64,000 nucleotides of DNA from contig CM061920.1 of the NCBI GenBank assembly GCA_031002005.1, positions 50,570,610-50,634,609 on the forward strand. Reading direction: 5' to 3'. Source of the stretch: Vandiemenella viatica (Eukaryota; Arthropoda; Insecta; Orthoptera; Morabidae). The notes below the pieces were generated by a model. The model worked only from the letters and a program-made list of their open reading frames with translations. It searched no databases and was not told where the DNA came from. Both the position numbers and the translations under genes were made by a program. Of this stretch, positions 22,791-34,388 are shown piece after piece. The first letter of the stretch is position 1. Every line of letters begins with the position of its first letter.

Positions 22791-24146
22791 GGGACAGACT
22801 GCAACACGCTTTTGAACTGATGTTTGTCTCTCATGATTCTTCCAGTCGTCCTACTCCCTCGTTCACACGCTTCGTATTTTAGGTTTTCTTCAGCTAATGT
22901 TGCCTTTTCTTTTGCTGCCAGGTGACTGCCTCTCTCATTTAGTAAGATGTTCTGCGATTATCTTCGTTCTGCTGCTACGCCGAGTCCTCTACTGCTGACG
23001 GTGTCAGCTTAGCTGCAAGCTGTGACTTTTTAAATGAGGCAGTCAGAGAAACTTTTGAATTCAGTACGAATTCATCTGTGATTGACGTAGAAATAAGAGC
23101 AATTTAATGTTTTATTATAACGATTGCTAAAGGCAATATAAATTACATGGCTCCAGTAGCTGAGAGCGTTACAACTTCCAGATCTGTTCAGTATCCTCTC
23201 TTCAACACAACAGACGTTGTACCCCGCTTATCAGCGTCTCAAGGAGGCGATGCGTCTTTCTCCAACTCGTAACGTATTATAATTATTGGCTGACATAATC
23301 CCCCACTCTCCCCAATTGGCCGATCCATTTTCAAATGTAAACATCCACTGTATAATACCACTACGGCAGCCCACCAACTTGCACAATACAAGATCCCGCG
23401 TTACGTTCCCTCGTCACCAAGCGACTTGTTGAGCTGCCTGATCCAGCCACGGCGTCGCCATCAAAGCAGAGCGACCAGACAGCCAGCTATCACGAAATCA
23501 GAAACATTTTTATCTTATGTTTATAATTATTTGTCACTTGTCATCATTATAAATTTCATGGAAAATGTTTTCAATCCCCAAATAAGCCCTCTGGGATATA
23601 AAAGTAGCAAACGAAAAATGTAGCATCATCCTTAAGGACTCTGTACCTACCTAGATATATTCGTTCCAGTCTTGCTTCTGACGTACACTGTTTCATAATC
23701 AGCGAAATCCAACTGGCAGGAAAGTAAACGACCGCCGACTGATCGATCCATAGAGGAGTGGACAAGTCTGGATTTGTGTTTGGATGGTCCACACTTTTGG
23801 CTATATAGTGTTGCACCATTTCCCAGGTCTGCAACAGCCTGAGTTTAGTATACTGCCACTATTTATCATTTCTAATCTGCAGTCAGAGAATAAAATTTTG
23901 TCAGATTCTCTTCACTGAGCAAACCTTTACTTCTACGCTTCTATTACATCTTGTTTACTGAAGCTTCTATACTACTGCTTTGGATTTTGACGTAATTTTG
24001 TCTAAAGAATTCAGCCGCTGCTTACTTACGTTTTTTGCAGATGAGACAGTATCCTCTAAAAAAAAAAACTGTTGATCATAAAGTAGGTACATGCTGCTCA
24101 ACATTTACCGTCTGAAAGATTTTTGTGTTAGCGTTTAAAGCCTCAT
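22791..24146. other. gene-free stretch
   Basis: No defensible gene. The minus-strand frame 23571-23834 (87 codons) has no recognisable domain. Around 23160-23480 the sequence is a little GC-richer. Confidence 0.35.
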
Positions 24147-24336
24147 CGAAGACGAAGTCGTTAGAAGTGGTAACGGGAATGAGTTCTGCCATGCCCTTTC
24201 GGAGCAACTATACCGACATTCCCTTGGAGTGATTTCGGTAAACCATGGGAAAGCGAAATCTGAATGTTGGGACGGGGATTTGAACCCGCGACCACCCGGA
24301 TACTAAGCCCCAGCGTTACCACTCACCCGCTAAAAG
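24147..24336 (-). mobile_element. SINE family A copy, diverged
   Basis: The body GGAGTGATTTCGGTAAACCA, the B-box GGACGGGGATTTGAACCCGC and the head CGTTACCACTCACCCGC read as the reverse complement of family A. Confidence 0.8.
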
Positions 24337-25229
24337 AGTGGGACAATGTCGCACATATGAGTGCGTGTTTTCCATCAGTGTGCTGAATTATGAAAACAGC
24401 CGGCGGGCTCTATTATCTGATTGCAACAGAGCGGACTGGGCGGAAAATGAAATTACTCGCGGCCGCTTTTAACCGATGAATTTGAACATCACTACGTTAA
24501 GCGAGAGAGAAACACAGAGCGAGGAAGCGATAACATCAGTTATCGACGATGCATCGTCCCTTCCCGCGGTATTATACGCTCATCTTTAATGACCCATATC
24601 ATGTTACCCTTCATGTAACAGACTGCGGGCATTTCATTGAGACTTTATCGTCTGTTGATCATTATATGTTGTAAAGTTGGCTAGCCGCCGAAAGCTCGTC
24701 CTTCTACAACACTATCCGGTGGAGAACCCGAGAAGATTACATCCCTTGGACAGTGTATTTTATATCATAATAACTCTTATCGTATTTACGGAGGTTACTT
24801 ATAAGGTTTTTATTATTATTACTACTATTTCCGTATGCATTATGTTGGCTGTTACGAGAACTCGTGGAGTGCACAGAATTTACTCACTCGGCTACGCACA
24901 TAGAGGAACGTTGGATTCAATAACGTAATCCGTGTGGACAGTTTCTCGGTTTTCGACCTTACCCCATCCCTAACATTCAGATCTGAGTAACGCTAGACAT
25001 TGCGTATGACAAAGATCTTTGGCAAATATTAGTGAAAAGGGTATCACGACTGCTGCTACATTGGGTTTTGGACCTTTCCAGAGACTGAACATAATCCGCT
25101 ATGCGAATTGTTCTGCATTCATCTTTCCAAAGATTAAAAGCGCTTATGTCTCTTCCGGTATTCGAGGTCAACTTACGGCAGTAAACTCCTCACTAGCCGA
25201 TAGCAGTGCCAGTGCAGGCATGTTGCCAC
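24337..25229. other. gene-free stretch
   Basis: No supported coding feature. Leads into a CpG-rich patch at 25230. Confidence 0.35.
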
Positions 25230-25400
25230 TTTGATTTCGACGACCGTTGCGAGTGCGGCGACTATCGACCCGGCGCGTCGTGCCGCCCCCGCGCGGGGTG
25301 TTGCTGACGTCACGCAGCCCTGTTTGCGCGCCGCCCGTTACCGTGGCGACGGCTTAACGACTTGGAGGGGCAGTAGTGGCCCAGATGTGGGGCTAGTTAA
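25230..25400. promoter_or_regulatory. CpG-rich patch with a CRE-like palindrome
   Basis: This is the most CpG-dense non-repeat stretch in the window (for example GTCGTGCCGCCCCCGCGCGG) and contains the CREB/ATF palindrome TGACGTCA at 25305-25312. It lies 6.2 kb upstream of the start-codon exon at 31640 on the same strand, so it is a candidate promoter or first exon. No donor site convincingly closes an exon; promoter activity is inference. Confidence 0.3.
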
Positions 25401-26754
25401 CACACACAGTTCTGCGTCCACCAGGACCTGCGGACACTCAACCCGACCGGTATCAAATCGCAATCTGTCGACATCCTGCCATTTTTCGTGATTGTGGAAA
25501 CTGTTAACGCTAAACCCTTCTCGCGAATGCAAAATACTACACAAGTAATTTTTATAATAGATGGCACCACATTCCGTCAGGCAGATTGTGATATCTGACG
25601 TATCAGAGAGAAAAAGGAAATAACCGGTGATTAATTTCAGCATCACAATAATGACAATTAACTAACAGATGCAGTACCGATAACACGTGTGCATTTACTA
25701 TCCACGAACTGCCATAGAAAGCTACATGTCGAGTAAACACGAATTAAGAAAAGCATAACTCAGATCAGCTGGAAGCAGCTGTGTGGTTAGACTCGCATTC
25801 GTCATAGCTTTGATGGAATTACAAGTCATACGATGCAGATTTTGGCTTCTCTTCGTCTTCTGCCAATATCTTCACTCCATGTGGGGGTCTGCACTACGGC
25901 GCGGACTGCGGTGTTCGATTTCCGATGAAGCCGAAAGTTTTTCATCAACCGGGCTCATTCAGGCTGCTGGCCTGTGAGTACCGTGCGGAAAGCTAGGATG
26001 GGTTTGACGCCACCTCTGGTCAGAGAGGACATTACGGAGCTCTATCTCAGGCGCGGAGTTCTGGACCTGAACCTGACCTTTACTTTACACGCTAAGCGAT
26101 GTATAACACTTGTTTCAACACAAATGACAGAAACTTAAATTTTAGAGTTTCTCCCAAATAACATGTGAAGGTCCTGGATCAAACATTTCAATAAGAAGAA
26201 ACTAACAAGAGATCTTTGTGTATATAAAGAATATATGGGGTTTCGCTCAGTACAATCTCAGAAGTGTTGAAACTGACAAAACGTAACACCCCCGTAACCC
26301 ATCTCACATGTACTTTACAATGCAAGCCGAAATGGTAACTTTAAACTTACTCTCAAATAAACGAACCCTCTTCCTCTTTTCCTCTGAGCTCTCTGGGATG
26401 TCTCAAGCCGTACAACGCATTAGCCTTGAAGTGGGGCTGTTAGCGGGAATCGAAGGAAAACCTGTAGAAGCTACTGACATTTTGTCTCCTGTTTTGTACG
26501 TAACGAATTTCTTGTAATTCACACTGAAATTTTTTATTGTTATTTTTAATTACAGAATGCATTATTCACTATTGACTCACCCAACTGAACGAAGACAGAT
26601 TTGTTTACTTAAACTTTTAAGTGCCATTTTTACATTCGCCACATTCCGCGCAACCAATTTTTGAAGCAACGAGACTCTATTTTCTTGTGAAAAGTATAGA
26701 CATACAGGGTGTCTAGTAATGAAACGATAATCCTGCAACCGCAGATAGGTCACA
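25401..26754. other. gene-free stretch
   Basis: No recognisable gene or repeat. Short frames at 25783-25977 and 26308-26517 lack support. Confidence 0.4.
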
Positions 26755-27310
26755 TCATGTCCTATTGTACGTCAAAATTTCATTTTGCGAAAAGTCTCAC
26801 CATTTTCGAGATATTGATCTTTTCAATATTTTTTCGAAACATGTGACTTTTTTCAGTTTATTCCATGACATCTCTACAAATTAAGTTTTTATTCTACCCT
26901 GTTTTTTTTTTTACTTGAAGATATTTGAGTCATCTAAAATAATGTTTTTTAAAAAGTTAACAAACTTACAAAAATCTTAAATGATATAATTATTTTATAA
27001 TTATTTAAAAATGATTGTTTTCTAATAGTTCAATCTGCTAAAGATAACAATATGCATTTTAAACATTTAGTAAAAAAAAGTATGATAATAATTTTTTAAG
27101 TTTTTTTAACGTTTTAAGGGGAAAAGAAGATTGTTTTAGATGACTCAAACGTTCTTGAACAAATTTAAAAAAACACAGGGTTCAAAAAAAGTCTTTGTAG
27201 AAATGGCATGGAGTAAACTGAACAAACTCACATGTTTCGATAAAAATTAAATCAATATCTCGAAAATGGTGAGACTTTTACCAAAATAAAATTTTGTCAT
27301 ATAGAAGGAA
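26755..27310. repeat. foldback-type inverted repeat (about 190-bp arms)
   Basis: The left arm (AGTCTCACCATTTTCGAGAT, CGAAACATGTGA, TTTGAGTCATCTAAAA) recurs as its reverse complement on the right (ATCTCGAAAATGGTGAGAC, TCACATGTTTCG, TTTTAGATGACTCAAA). The arms span roughly 26765-26960 and 27110-27300, with an AT-rich loop of about 150 bp. The arms are about 80 percent identical by eye. No coding capacity is present, so it is a non-autonomous element or a duplicated inverted segment. Confidence 0.7.
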
Positions 27311-27311
27311 A

Positions 27312-27454
27312 CATGGCTGAATATTTCTTCAGATGACTTCCGATAACTTGTTGAGTCAATGCCACGTCGGGTTGCTGAACCTCGCTGGCCAAAGAGTTTC
27401 CGTACTATGTTAGATGGTGTTCAGTGAGTTTTGGCACTTTAGTGTATTTTTGGA
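27312..27454 (+). pseudogene. Tc1-like transposase C-terminal remnant
   Basis: The plus strand reads WLNISSDDFR, stop, LVESMPRRVAE, which matches the extreme C-terminus seen in a family of insect Tc1-like transposases. The final CACTTTAGTGTA may be the remains of its terminal repeat. The DDE catalytic region is gone, probably removed or separated by the foldback element to the left. Confidence 0.55.
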
Positions 27455-27514
27455 GAAAGCGAGCTTAGGGGATATGTGCATCTACCATCTTGGTTTAAAC
27501 TACATTCCTACATA

Positions 27515-28934
27515 CACTCCTGGAAATTGAAATAAGAACACCGTGAATTCATTGTCCCAGGAATGGGAAACTTTATATACACATTCCTGGGGTCAGATAC
27601 AACACATGATCACACAGACAGAACCATAGGCACATAGACACAGGCAACAGAGCATGCACAATGTCGGCACTAGTACCGTGTATATCCTCCTTTCGCAGCA
27701 ATGCAGGCTGCAATTCTCCCATGGAGACGATCGTAGAGGTGCTGGATGTAGTCCTGTGGAACGGCATGCCAAGCCATTTCCACCTGGCGCCTCAGCTGGA
27801 CCAGCGTTCGTGCTGGACGTGCAGACCGCGTGAGACGACGTTTCATCCAGTCCCAAACATGCTCAATGGGGGACAGATCCGGAGATCTCGCTGGCCAGGG
27901 TAGTTGACTTACACCTTCTAGAGCACGTTGGGTGGCACGGGATACATGTGGACGTGCATTGTCCTGTTGGAACAGCATGTTCCCTTGCCGGTCTAGGAAT
28001 GGTAGAACGATGGGTTCGATGACGGTTTGAATGTACCGTGCACTGTTCAGTGTCCCCTCGACGATCACCAGAGGTGTACGGCCAGTGTAGGAGATCGCTC
28101 CCCACCATGATGCCGGGTGTTGGCCCTGTGTGCCTCGGTCGTATGCAGTCCTGATTGTGGCGCTCACCTGCACGGCGCCAAACACGCATACGACCATCAT
28201 TGGCACCAAGGCAGAAGCGACTCTCATCACTGAAGACGACACGTCTCCATTCGTCCCTCCATACACGCCTGTCGCGACACCACTGGAGGCGGGCTGCACG
28301 ATGTTGGGGCGTGAGCGGAAGACGACCTAACGGTGCGCGGGACCGTAGCCCAGCTTCATGGAGACGGTTGCGAATGGTCCTCTCTGATACCCCAGGAGCA
28401 ACAGTGTCCCTAATTTGCCGGGAAGTGGCGGTGCGGTCCCCTACGGCACTGCGTAGGATGCGACGGTCTTGGCGTGCGTCCGTGCGTCGCTGCTGTCCGG
28501 ACCCAGGTCGACGGGCACGTGCACCTTCCGCCGACCACTGGCGACAACATCGATGTACTGTGGAGACCTCGCGCCCCACATGTTGAGCAATTCGGCGGTA
28601 CGTCCACCCGGCCTCCCGCATGCCCACTATACGCCCTCGCTCAAAGTCCGTCAACTGCACATACGGTTCACGTACACGCTGTCGCGGCATGCTACCAGTG
28701 TTAAAGACTGAGATGGAGCTCCGTATGCCACGGCAAACTGGCTGACACTGACTGCGGCGGTGCCCAACCGCTGCGCAGCTAGCGCCCTTCGACGGCCAAC
28801 ACTGCTGTTCCTGGTGTGTCCGCTGTGCCGTGCGTTTGATCATTGCTTGTACAGCCCTCTCGTAGTGTCCGGAGCAAGTATGGTGGGTCTTACACACCGG
28901 CGTCAATGTGTTCTTATTTCAATTTCCAGGAGTG
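27515..28934 (-). mobile_element. nearly complete Tc1-like element, 1420 bp
   Basis: The ends are exact inverted repeats of 27 bp beginning CACTCCTGGAAATTGAAA, flanked by TA on both sides (27513-27514 and 28935-28936), the standard Tc1/mariner target duplication. The element holds one transposase gene on the minus strand (28690-27670), interrupted by a single frameshift. Intact termini suggest a recent insertion that could still be moved by an active relative. Confidence 0.93.
27670..28690 (-). pseudogene. Tc1-like transposase with one frameshift
   Basis: The minus strand starts MPRQRVREPYVQLTDFERGR, followed by a helix-turn-helix region (RRIAQHVGREVSTVHRCCRQ) and a second one ending near TIRNRLHEAGLRSR. 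The catalytic core has VFSDESRFCL (first Asp), LFQQDNARPHVSR (second Asp) and ARSPDLSPIEHVWD (Glu), then a C-terminus ending IAAKGGYTRY. All three acidic residues are present. Near 28101-28106 two bases appear to be missing where the family reads GIMVWGAISY: the first frame runs on as GIMVGSDLL while the correct continuation lies in another frame. Without this lesion the protein would be about 340 residues, the normal Tc1 length. The start was chosen because the residues before it in the same frame lie in the terminal region. Confidence 0.9.
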
Positions 28935-28936
28935 TA

Positions 28937-29445
28937 TTTTACAAACTGGTTTAACTTAATAACTTGATAAAACAAAGTTGATTCATACTACACATCCTAA
29001 AATACGAGAGTAGGTCATTACGATTTATTTAATTTCATGCTGTTGCGATGGAATTTTCTCAAGTTAACTAGGCCTTCTGTACCTCGCCATGAAAAATTCA
29101 GTATTTTTTTGCTGGTAGATATCCGTAATGTTCACGCCGAAGCCTGTGATGCTACTGGCTACAAGGTCATCTATCAAATAGATGACAGTGTACCACAAAG
29201 CCATTAAGAAATTAATTCTGTATTGGCCATGTCCGATTTCAAACTAAACATGTGTTCCACAGAATAATCACGGTACGGTGAAAATCAATTCTTGTTGATC
29301 TTTACATAGTGAAATAAGTGAAGGATAACCATTAAAATAATGGTGGTCCTGAGCAACGTGCTACGTGTTTAACCACTGGAATAGTGATAGTTCTGGGTAG
29401 TTACGCTAGGATGAGTAAATTCAGATACTTAAAATGAGGATATTA
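28937..29445. other. gene-free stretch between Tc1-like elements
   Basis: AT-rich, no feature recognised. Confidence 0.4.
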
Positions 29446-29447
29446 TA

Positions 29448-30559
29448 CACTATTTGATCAAAAGTATACGGACGCCTATATGAAACTGCACTCAGAATTT
29501 ACCCGTGTCATGTTCCCTATTATTAAACATTAATATGCAGTGTATCCACCCTCTACTGGGGAAAGTTTCAGTGAGGCGTCTGAATGACTGTGGAGGACTG
29601 GCAACCCAAGCGCTTCCTCAACATCTGAAACCAGAGAAGATAGTAATGTTGGACGCCTGGAGCGAAGTGCAGATTCTAAAGCATTCAAAATGTATTCAGG
29701 TCAGGACTTGGGACAGATCATTCATTTTCAGGACTGTTTTTGTTCCCAAATCTTTGCCTCACAAATGCAGGATGTATTTTTATGCTGATACAAACAACCA
29801 TCGTCTGCTAACTGGTCCTCTACTGTACGGAGTACACAATGGTTTAAAGTTTTCTTAAACGCAATAAGTGGACCACACCCTAACAAAGATAAACACCCCC
29901 ATCTCCTCCGTACTTTGCTGTTGGCTCTACGTATGATGGCAGGTAATGTTCTGCAAACCCAAACCCCTCGATCGGATTGACACAGAGTATAGCGGGATTC
30001 ATCATTCCAGATAATTGTTTCACGTCATCCTCTGCCCATTGGCGTCCTCTGTACTCCACCTGAAGCGTCGCTTATCACTGAGTGCAGTAATGTTTGGCTT
30101 ATGAACAGCAGCTCGACTCCCGACACACAGTCGTTGTGCTAGCTGGACTGCTGGTAGAACTCTGGAACTCACGAGTGAGTCCTTACGATTATTTTACAAC
30201 CACCTTCCGTAGTGTTTGACGATCCCTGTTCGTCATTAAATGAGATCTGCCTGGTGTTGGTTTAGTTGTGGTTGTTCCTTCTCGTTTCCATTTCAAAATC
30301 ACGTCACCAATAGTCGAAAAGCGCACCCTTAGAAGGGTTTATGTACCCCTGGCGGATTTGTTACTCAGAAGACATCGAACGACTATTTCACGTTCCAAAC
30401 AGTAAGATCTGTTGACTGTCCCATTCTGCTGTTACAGATTCTCTGCTGACGACACAATACTCCACGCTTCCTTTCCTACTGGCGGGCCCGCCTGTCATTA
30501 CGTCTAGAATCAGATTCCGCATTACATAAGGCTGTCCTGTTATTTTGGATCCAACAGAG
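29448..30559 (-). mobile_element. degenerate Tc1-like element, about 1.1 kb
   Basis: The left end CACTATTTGATCAAAAGTAT, preceded by TA, pairs imperfectly with the right end (CCTGTTATTTTGGATCCAAC before AGAGTA). The minus strand carries transposase fragments, including WNDESRYTLCQSDRGVWVCR around the first catalytic Asp and SALRSRRPTLLSSLVSDVEE near the C-terminus. Stops and deletions are frequent, and the second Asp and Glu region is not recognisable. It is an older relative of a different Tc1 lineage from the one at 27515. Confidence 0.75.
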
Positions 30560-30781
30560 TATGTTCTACACTTATCGAAACTATTTATTAGCAAAATTCG
30601 ATTAAAAGTTTGGCGACTGGTGTTGAAAATTTGCGATCGGAATGAAAAAATCTCTCTGCACACATCTGGGGCCAAAAGAATTATTGAGGAGTGGCGACGA
30701 GGGAAACCATTGAATTTCGTGAATCTTTGGATCATGTCAAGAGGTGTGATCGTAGGTTTTCCCGGCGAATCTGATGCTTGA

Positions 30782-31260
30782 AGGTCTCTCAGGCATGCAG
30801 CCGGATCAGTTGATCGTAGTTCAACGAATTTTCGACGCCGTAACGTGCCACATCTCACTTTTGGGACTGTGTATACAAGGAAGCCATTAAGATCCTGCTG
30901 CGGAATAACTTGGTCAACAAAGACAATGGGTTCCAAGTTTTGAAGCCAGTGCTAAAGCGACACGGCAAACAGCAGAGCCAAGGCACCTGGTGTGACGAAG
31001 GTGGCATGCAGATCACTGCTCGACGCGTCGGAGCCTACCACCCCCATCACAGCTATCGGAGCGCCACTGCGGGAGTGGAGGGGAGGATCAAAGGGTATAA
31101 ATACTTCCCTGCAGGTCCGGCCCGGCAGTCGCGTCCTGGACTGCGCTCCTCACGGCGGTCAGCAGACGCAACCTGAATATGATGGCACGTTACGTCGTCA
31201 AAAATTCGTTGAACTACGATCAATTGATCCGGCTGCGTGCCCGAGAAATCCTCAAGCATA
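30782..31260. repeat. unclassified palindromic element with internal TATA
   Basis: 30782-30856 (GCAGCCGGATCAGTTGATCG then TAGTTCAACGAATTTTCGAC) is the reverse complement of 31183-31260 with about 85 percent identity by eye. The GC-rich centre contains GGGTATAAATAC near 31098, followed by a compact GC-rich region. It could be a MITE or a promoter-bearing fragment of a larger transposon. Upstream, 30560-30781 holds an unrecognised segment that may belong to it. Confidence 0.6.
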
Positions 31261-31639
31261 TGAAGAGGTGTTTAGGGGAAGTTACTCTTCATCTTCCTTA
31301 CAGTCCATTATCTAAACAGTGGTGCAGATGAATATTTTTGCGAATTCGCTGCTTCTTCTTATTTCTGACGCTATGTGCAAGTTGTGTAGGATAACAGCTA
31401 CTACATCTTTGAATTTAATACTCTAGCCGACCTAATAAAGCCGTAAAGCTGCAGTTAACGAACAAGACATGCTGCCCTGCTTCTATCATATTTGGCGCCG
31501 TACTTTAACGCTTTTTGGTATAACATTTATGCATCCCACAGTATTTTAACAGGACATAGTATAGTCATATTTCTTGAGCGTTGTGCCTGACACCGTGTTG
31601 ACGCTTTGGCAGGTGTGGTGGGGGTAGTGCCATGCCATC

Positions 31640-31810
31640 ATGGCGAACACGGCTCACCTGGTGAGGCGACAGAGCTCTCAGAACCTCAACCCTCAGCGGT
31701 CGCTGGAGATGAAGGAGATGCGAGGCCGCCTCGTGGTGGAGAACGGCGGCGCCACCGGCAGCTACGGAGCCACCAACATCGCCTTCGACGACTCCAGCCC
31801 CGGCGCCAAG
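31640..31810 (+). CDS. start-codon exon of an unrecognised host gene
   Basis: The ATG at 31640 (context CATCATGGC) opens 57 codons starting MANTAHLVRRQSSQNLNPQR and ending FDDSSPGAK, closed by AAG|GTACAC (donor at 31811), phase 0. A good acceptor, CTTTGGCAG, sits at 31607-31615, so the ATG would lie about 25 bases into an exon whose upstream part is untranslated. The exon is GC-rich with strong third-position G/C (for example CTGGAGATGAAGGAGATG), unlike its AT-rich neighbours. It joins in frame to the exon at 34328. The encoded segment is hydrophilic, with no signal peptide or transmembrane helix. This would suit the cytoplasmic N-terminal tail of a membrane protein or transporter, but I do not recognise the family. 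Confidence 0.7.
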
Positions 31811-34327
31811 GTACACCAACAATACAAAGTAGTTAAACCATTAAAAATGCACCCGCAAATCTGTAAGATATATCCCGCTCCAAGAATCATAACTGATATC
31901 TGAATGTTATATCACCTTCTGCATTAGCGAATCCCACTCCTTGGACTCGAGGCAAACCCATGTAGGTAAGCGCGTTGCAGACAGGCCAGAAATACCCAAA
32001 CCCAGAATTTTGACTACATGACACACTCAACCAAACTGTATGAATGTGAACCCGAAGACACTACTAAAATCAGTGAATTCTGCAATGAGAAAGAATTTAT
32101 TGGTCCCTTAGCATCACATATAGTACAAAGTGAAAATGATGTTGGAAGTCAAAATATGTGTACGCAGACAGACACACGCTCAAACATTATATCCAGTTTT
32201 ACACTACATCTAACAGCAAGATACAAGTTTTAAACAGACAAAAACATATTATAATTACAAATATATAAGAAAGTACAAATAAATAAATGTGTAAGTATAA
32301 TAAGTAATTTTTTATACAGTTTCTCATTATTTACATTTATTATAGACACTATGATTTAAGACTAACATTTTTTTTGCAAATACTCATCAACACTATAGAA
32401 ACAGTGGTAGAGCAAGTACTCCTTCAGTGCTGAAATTAATTCAATATTTCCTCTTACTGACTTGACCTTTTGTGATAGATTACTAAACAAACTGATTCCC
32501 AAATGAAGTGGTCCTTTCTAAAAGAGGCCAATATTTGTTTGTAATTTATGTGAATCTAGTGTGTCATTTATTATGTGTGTGCACATCATTGTTTGTTTGT
32601 AGTGTGTATCCAAAAGCGTCCATAGTTTTTTATCTCAGATTCTCGAGACGTGGGGAGAAAAATTATAAACTCAAATATCAGATTGTTCGTTGAGAAGTTG
32701 AACGTTAAATCCGAAGTTTGGAACGTCGTAGCGTCTTCATACGGACAAAGCATAGCTTTTCCAGGGGTGAGGGTCAGTTTTAAGCACCGTAAAATTCCCG
32801 CCAGGGGCCGCGATATGCCCCAGTGATCTCGCGCGCCTTGACCAGCTGAGCGACTGATCCAAGCGGGTTACTAGCTGTGGAACTTTCGAACGAAGTCAAA
32901 CATGTCAACCGACCTTCAGTTTCTACTCTTAATCCAGAAAGTTTCAGCTCCGTCAACCTGCTCGTAAAAACACTCTTGCGCGATCAAATTACTGTACGAT
33001 GCTAGCTGGAAGTTTGACTTGCAGTTGAGCTCTCACATTTGTTGTGAAGTCAGTAGTTCTCTGCACGCAATCACGTGACAAGGAACAAAAGGGGAAGAGG
33101 CGCATGTGACGTGTACCAGTGCAGTCAGGAGAACTTTTAAGATTTGTCATTTCCCACTCCACTACTCGACGAAAACGATTTTCTTGTGTCTGTTTTCCTT
33201 AAGTGTTATGAGTAAATCGTGTAACGTTTACTTTTGGGGAAAGTAAATTCTGGATCATACTGTTTCATCAATAACAAAATTATCAAGTTTGAATATCAAA
33301 ATAATAATTAATTTTCAGCTAACCACATGAAATATAATTGGAATTATTAGGAGAACTGAAAAGTGGGTGTACAAGTTATTACAATTGATCATTATGAAAT
33401 TATGCAAACATGAAGTTTGTTTTTATTCTGATATAAACAATTACATATCATTGAATGTTTTAAGTCAAACAGTTAGATCAATATCTCAGGGTAAATTTTT
33501 GGGTGGAACGATAGCATTAGTTCCCATCGTGATCGTAGATTTTACCGTTGTTCACGGGCACGTCAGCACCCAGGCACGAACAGCGCCACATGGGGTCGTC
33601 CAGCTTTCTCGTCTCGATCGCCGCAGCGTGGTGGCAGTGTCTCCAGGCCCCGGCTCGCCCAGTGCTCAGACCTCAGCGAAGGTCACTAGTGGCTGTATCA
33701 GATGAGTATCCCAACCAGAGTGTGTCTTCGTCCGTTTTTCAGCTCCAAGCAAGACTCTGTACATCTCGCAATGCGATGTCTCGTCCGGCTCTTGGCGAAT
33801 TACAGCACTCCGCGCCAAAGTACCAGCAATTCATTGGCTCCCAGAACAAACAAGAAAAAGCACCAACACGTCAATAAATTTAGGCGGCTTCTCTATTGGC
33901 TGGATCGTCTCCCACCACTCTCAGAAAGTGTTTCTTTACTTAGAAACGGCACTAAGGTACATTTTCGCTCGCCGGCACCAGTTTTCGGAGGGTCTTTTCC
34001 GAAACGTGCGAAAATAGAAAGGCCTTGGTTATTAATGGTGGCTATAAATACCCTTAATGTCCAAGTTGGGTAGAACGTTTTCAGTCCCCCACGGTGCGTG
34101 TAAATCTGGACGCTTTTGTTCCGTCATGTATCTGTTCGCTTGGCGTGCCGCACCGTCAACATTCACACATACCGTGGGAACACTTGGTGCCTAATAACAC
34201 TGTACTTTTTTAATTCATTACAATCTCAAGCGCTGAAAACTAAATATGCCTTTAATAAGTGCGATGGCTATAGTTGTAAGATTTTTTTTTTTTTGTTTCA
34301 TGTCTTAAGCTCGGTGTTTGTTGGCAG
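31811..34327 (+). other. intron between the two coding exons (about 2.5 kb)
   Basis: It begins GTACAC and ends with a T-rich tract and TTTGTTGGCAG. Inside, 32800-32870 on the minus strand has a tRNA-like CAGTCGCTCAGCTGGTCAAGG segment that may be a third SINE type. A GC-richer block at 33540-34080 ends with a TATA-like GGCTATAAATACCC (34039). Neither is certain. The rest is AT-rich. Confidence 0.5.
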
Positions 34328-34388
34328 GTGTGCAAGCAGGACCACTCTGATGACGGGAAGCCGTCGTTCCGGCCTGAGCCAGGGGAGG
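34328..34388 (+). CDS. second coding exon, cut by an assembly gap
   Basis: After the acceptor TTTGTTGGCAG (ending 34327), the sequence continues the phase-0 frame of the 31640 exon as VCKQDHSDDGKPSFRPEPGE plus one base, then enters the N run at 34389. The polypyrimidine tract before it, matching phase and coding-like composition support the join. The rest of the exon is unknown. An acidic, proline-containing stretch like this often precedes the first membrane domain in transporters, but no domain is visible. Confidence 0.65.

Noticed and set aside
28130..28954. Plus-strand frames of up to 143 codons in the Tc1-like element
   Set aside because: They are the antisense shadow of the GC-rich transposase gene, which has clear catalytic motifs on the minus strand.
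29505..29858. Plus-strand 117-codon frame
   Set aside because: It lies antisense to the Tc1-like transposase C-terminus within the element 29448-30559.
31565..31836. Alternative frames on both strands over the 31640 exon
   Set aside because: Only the 31640 frame ends at a donor in phase with the exon at 34328; the others are products of GC-rich sequence.
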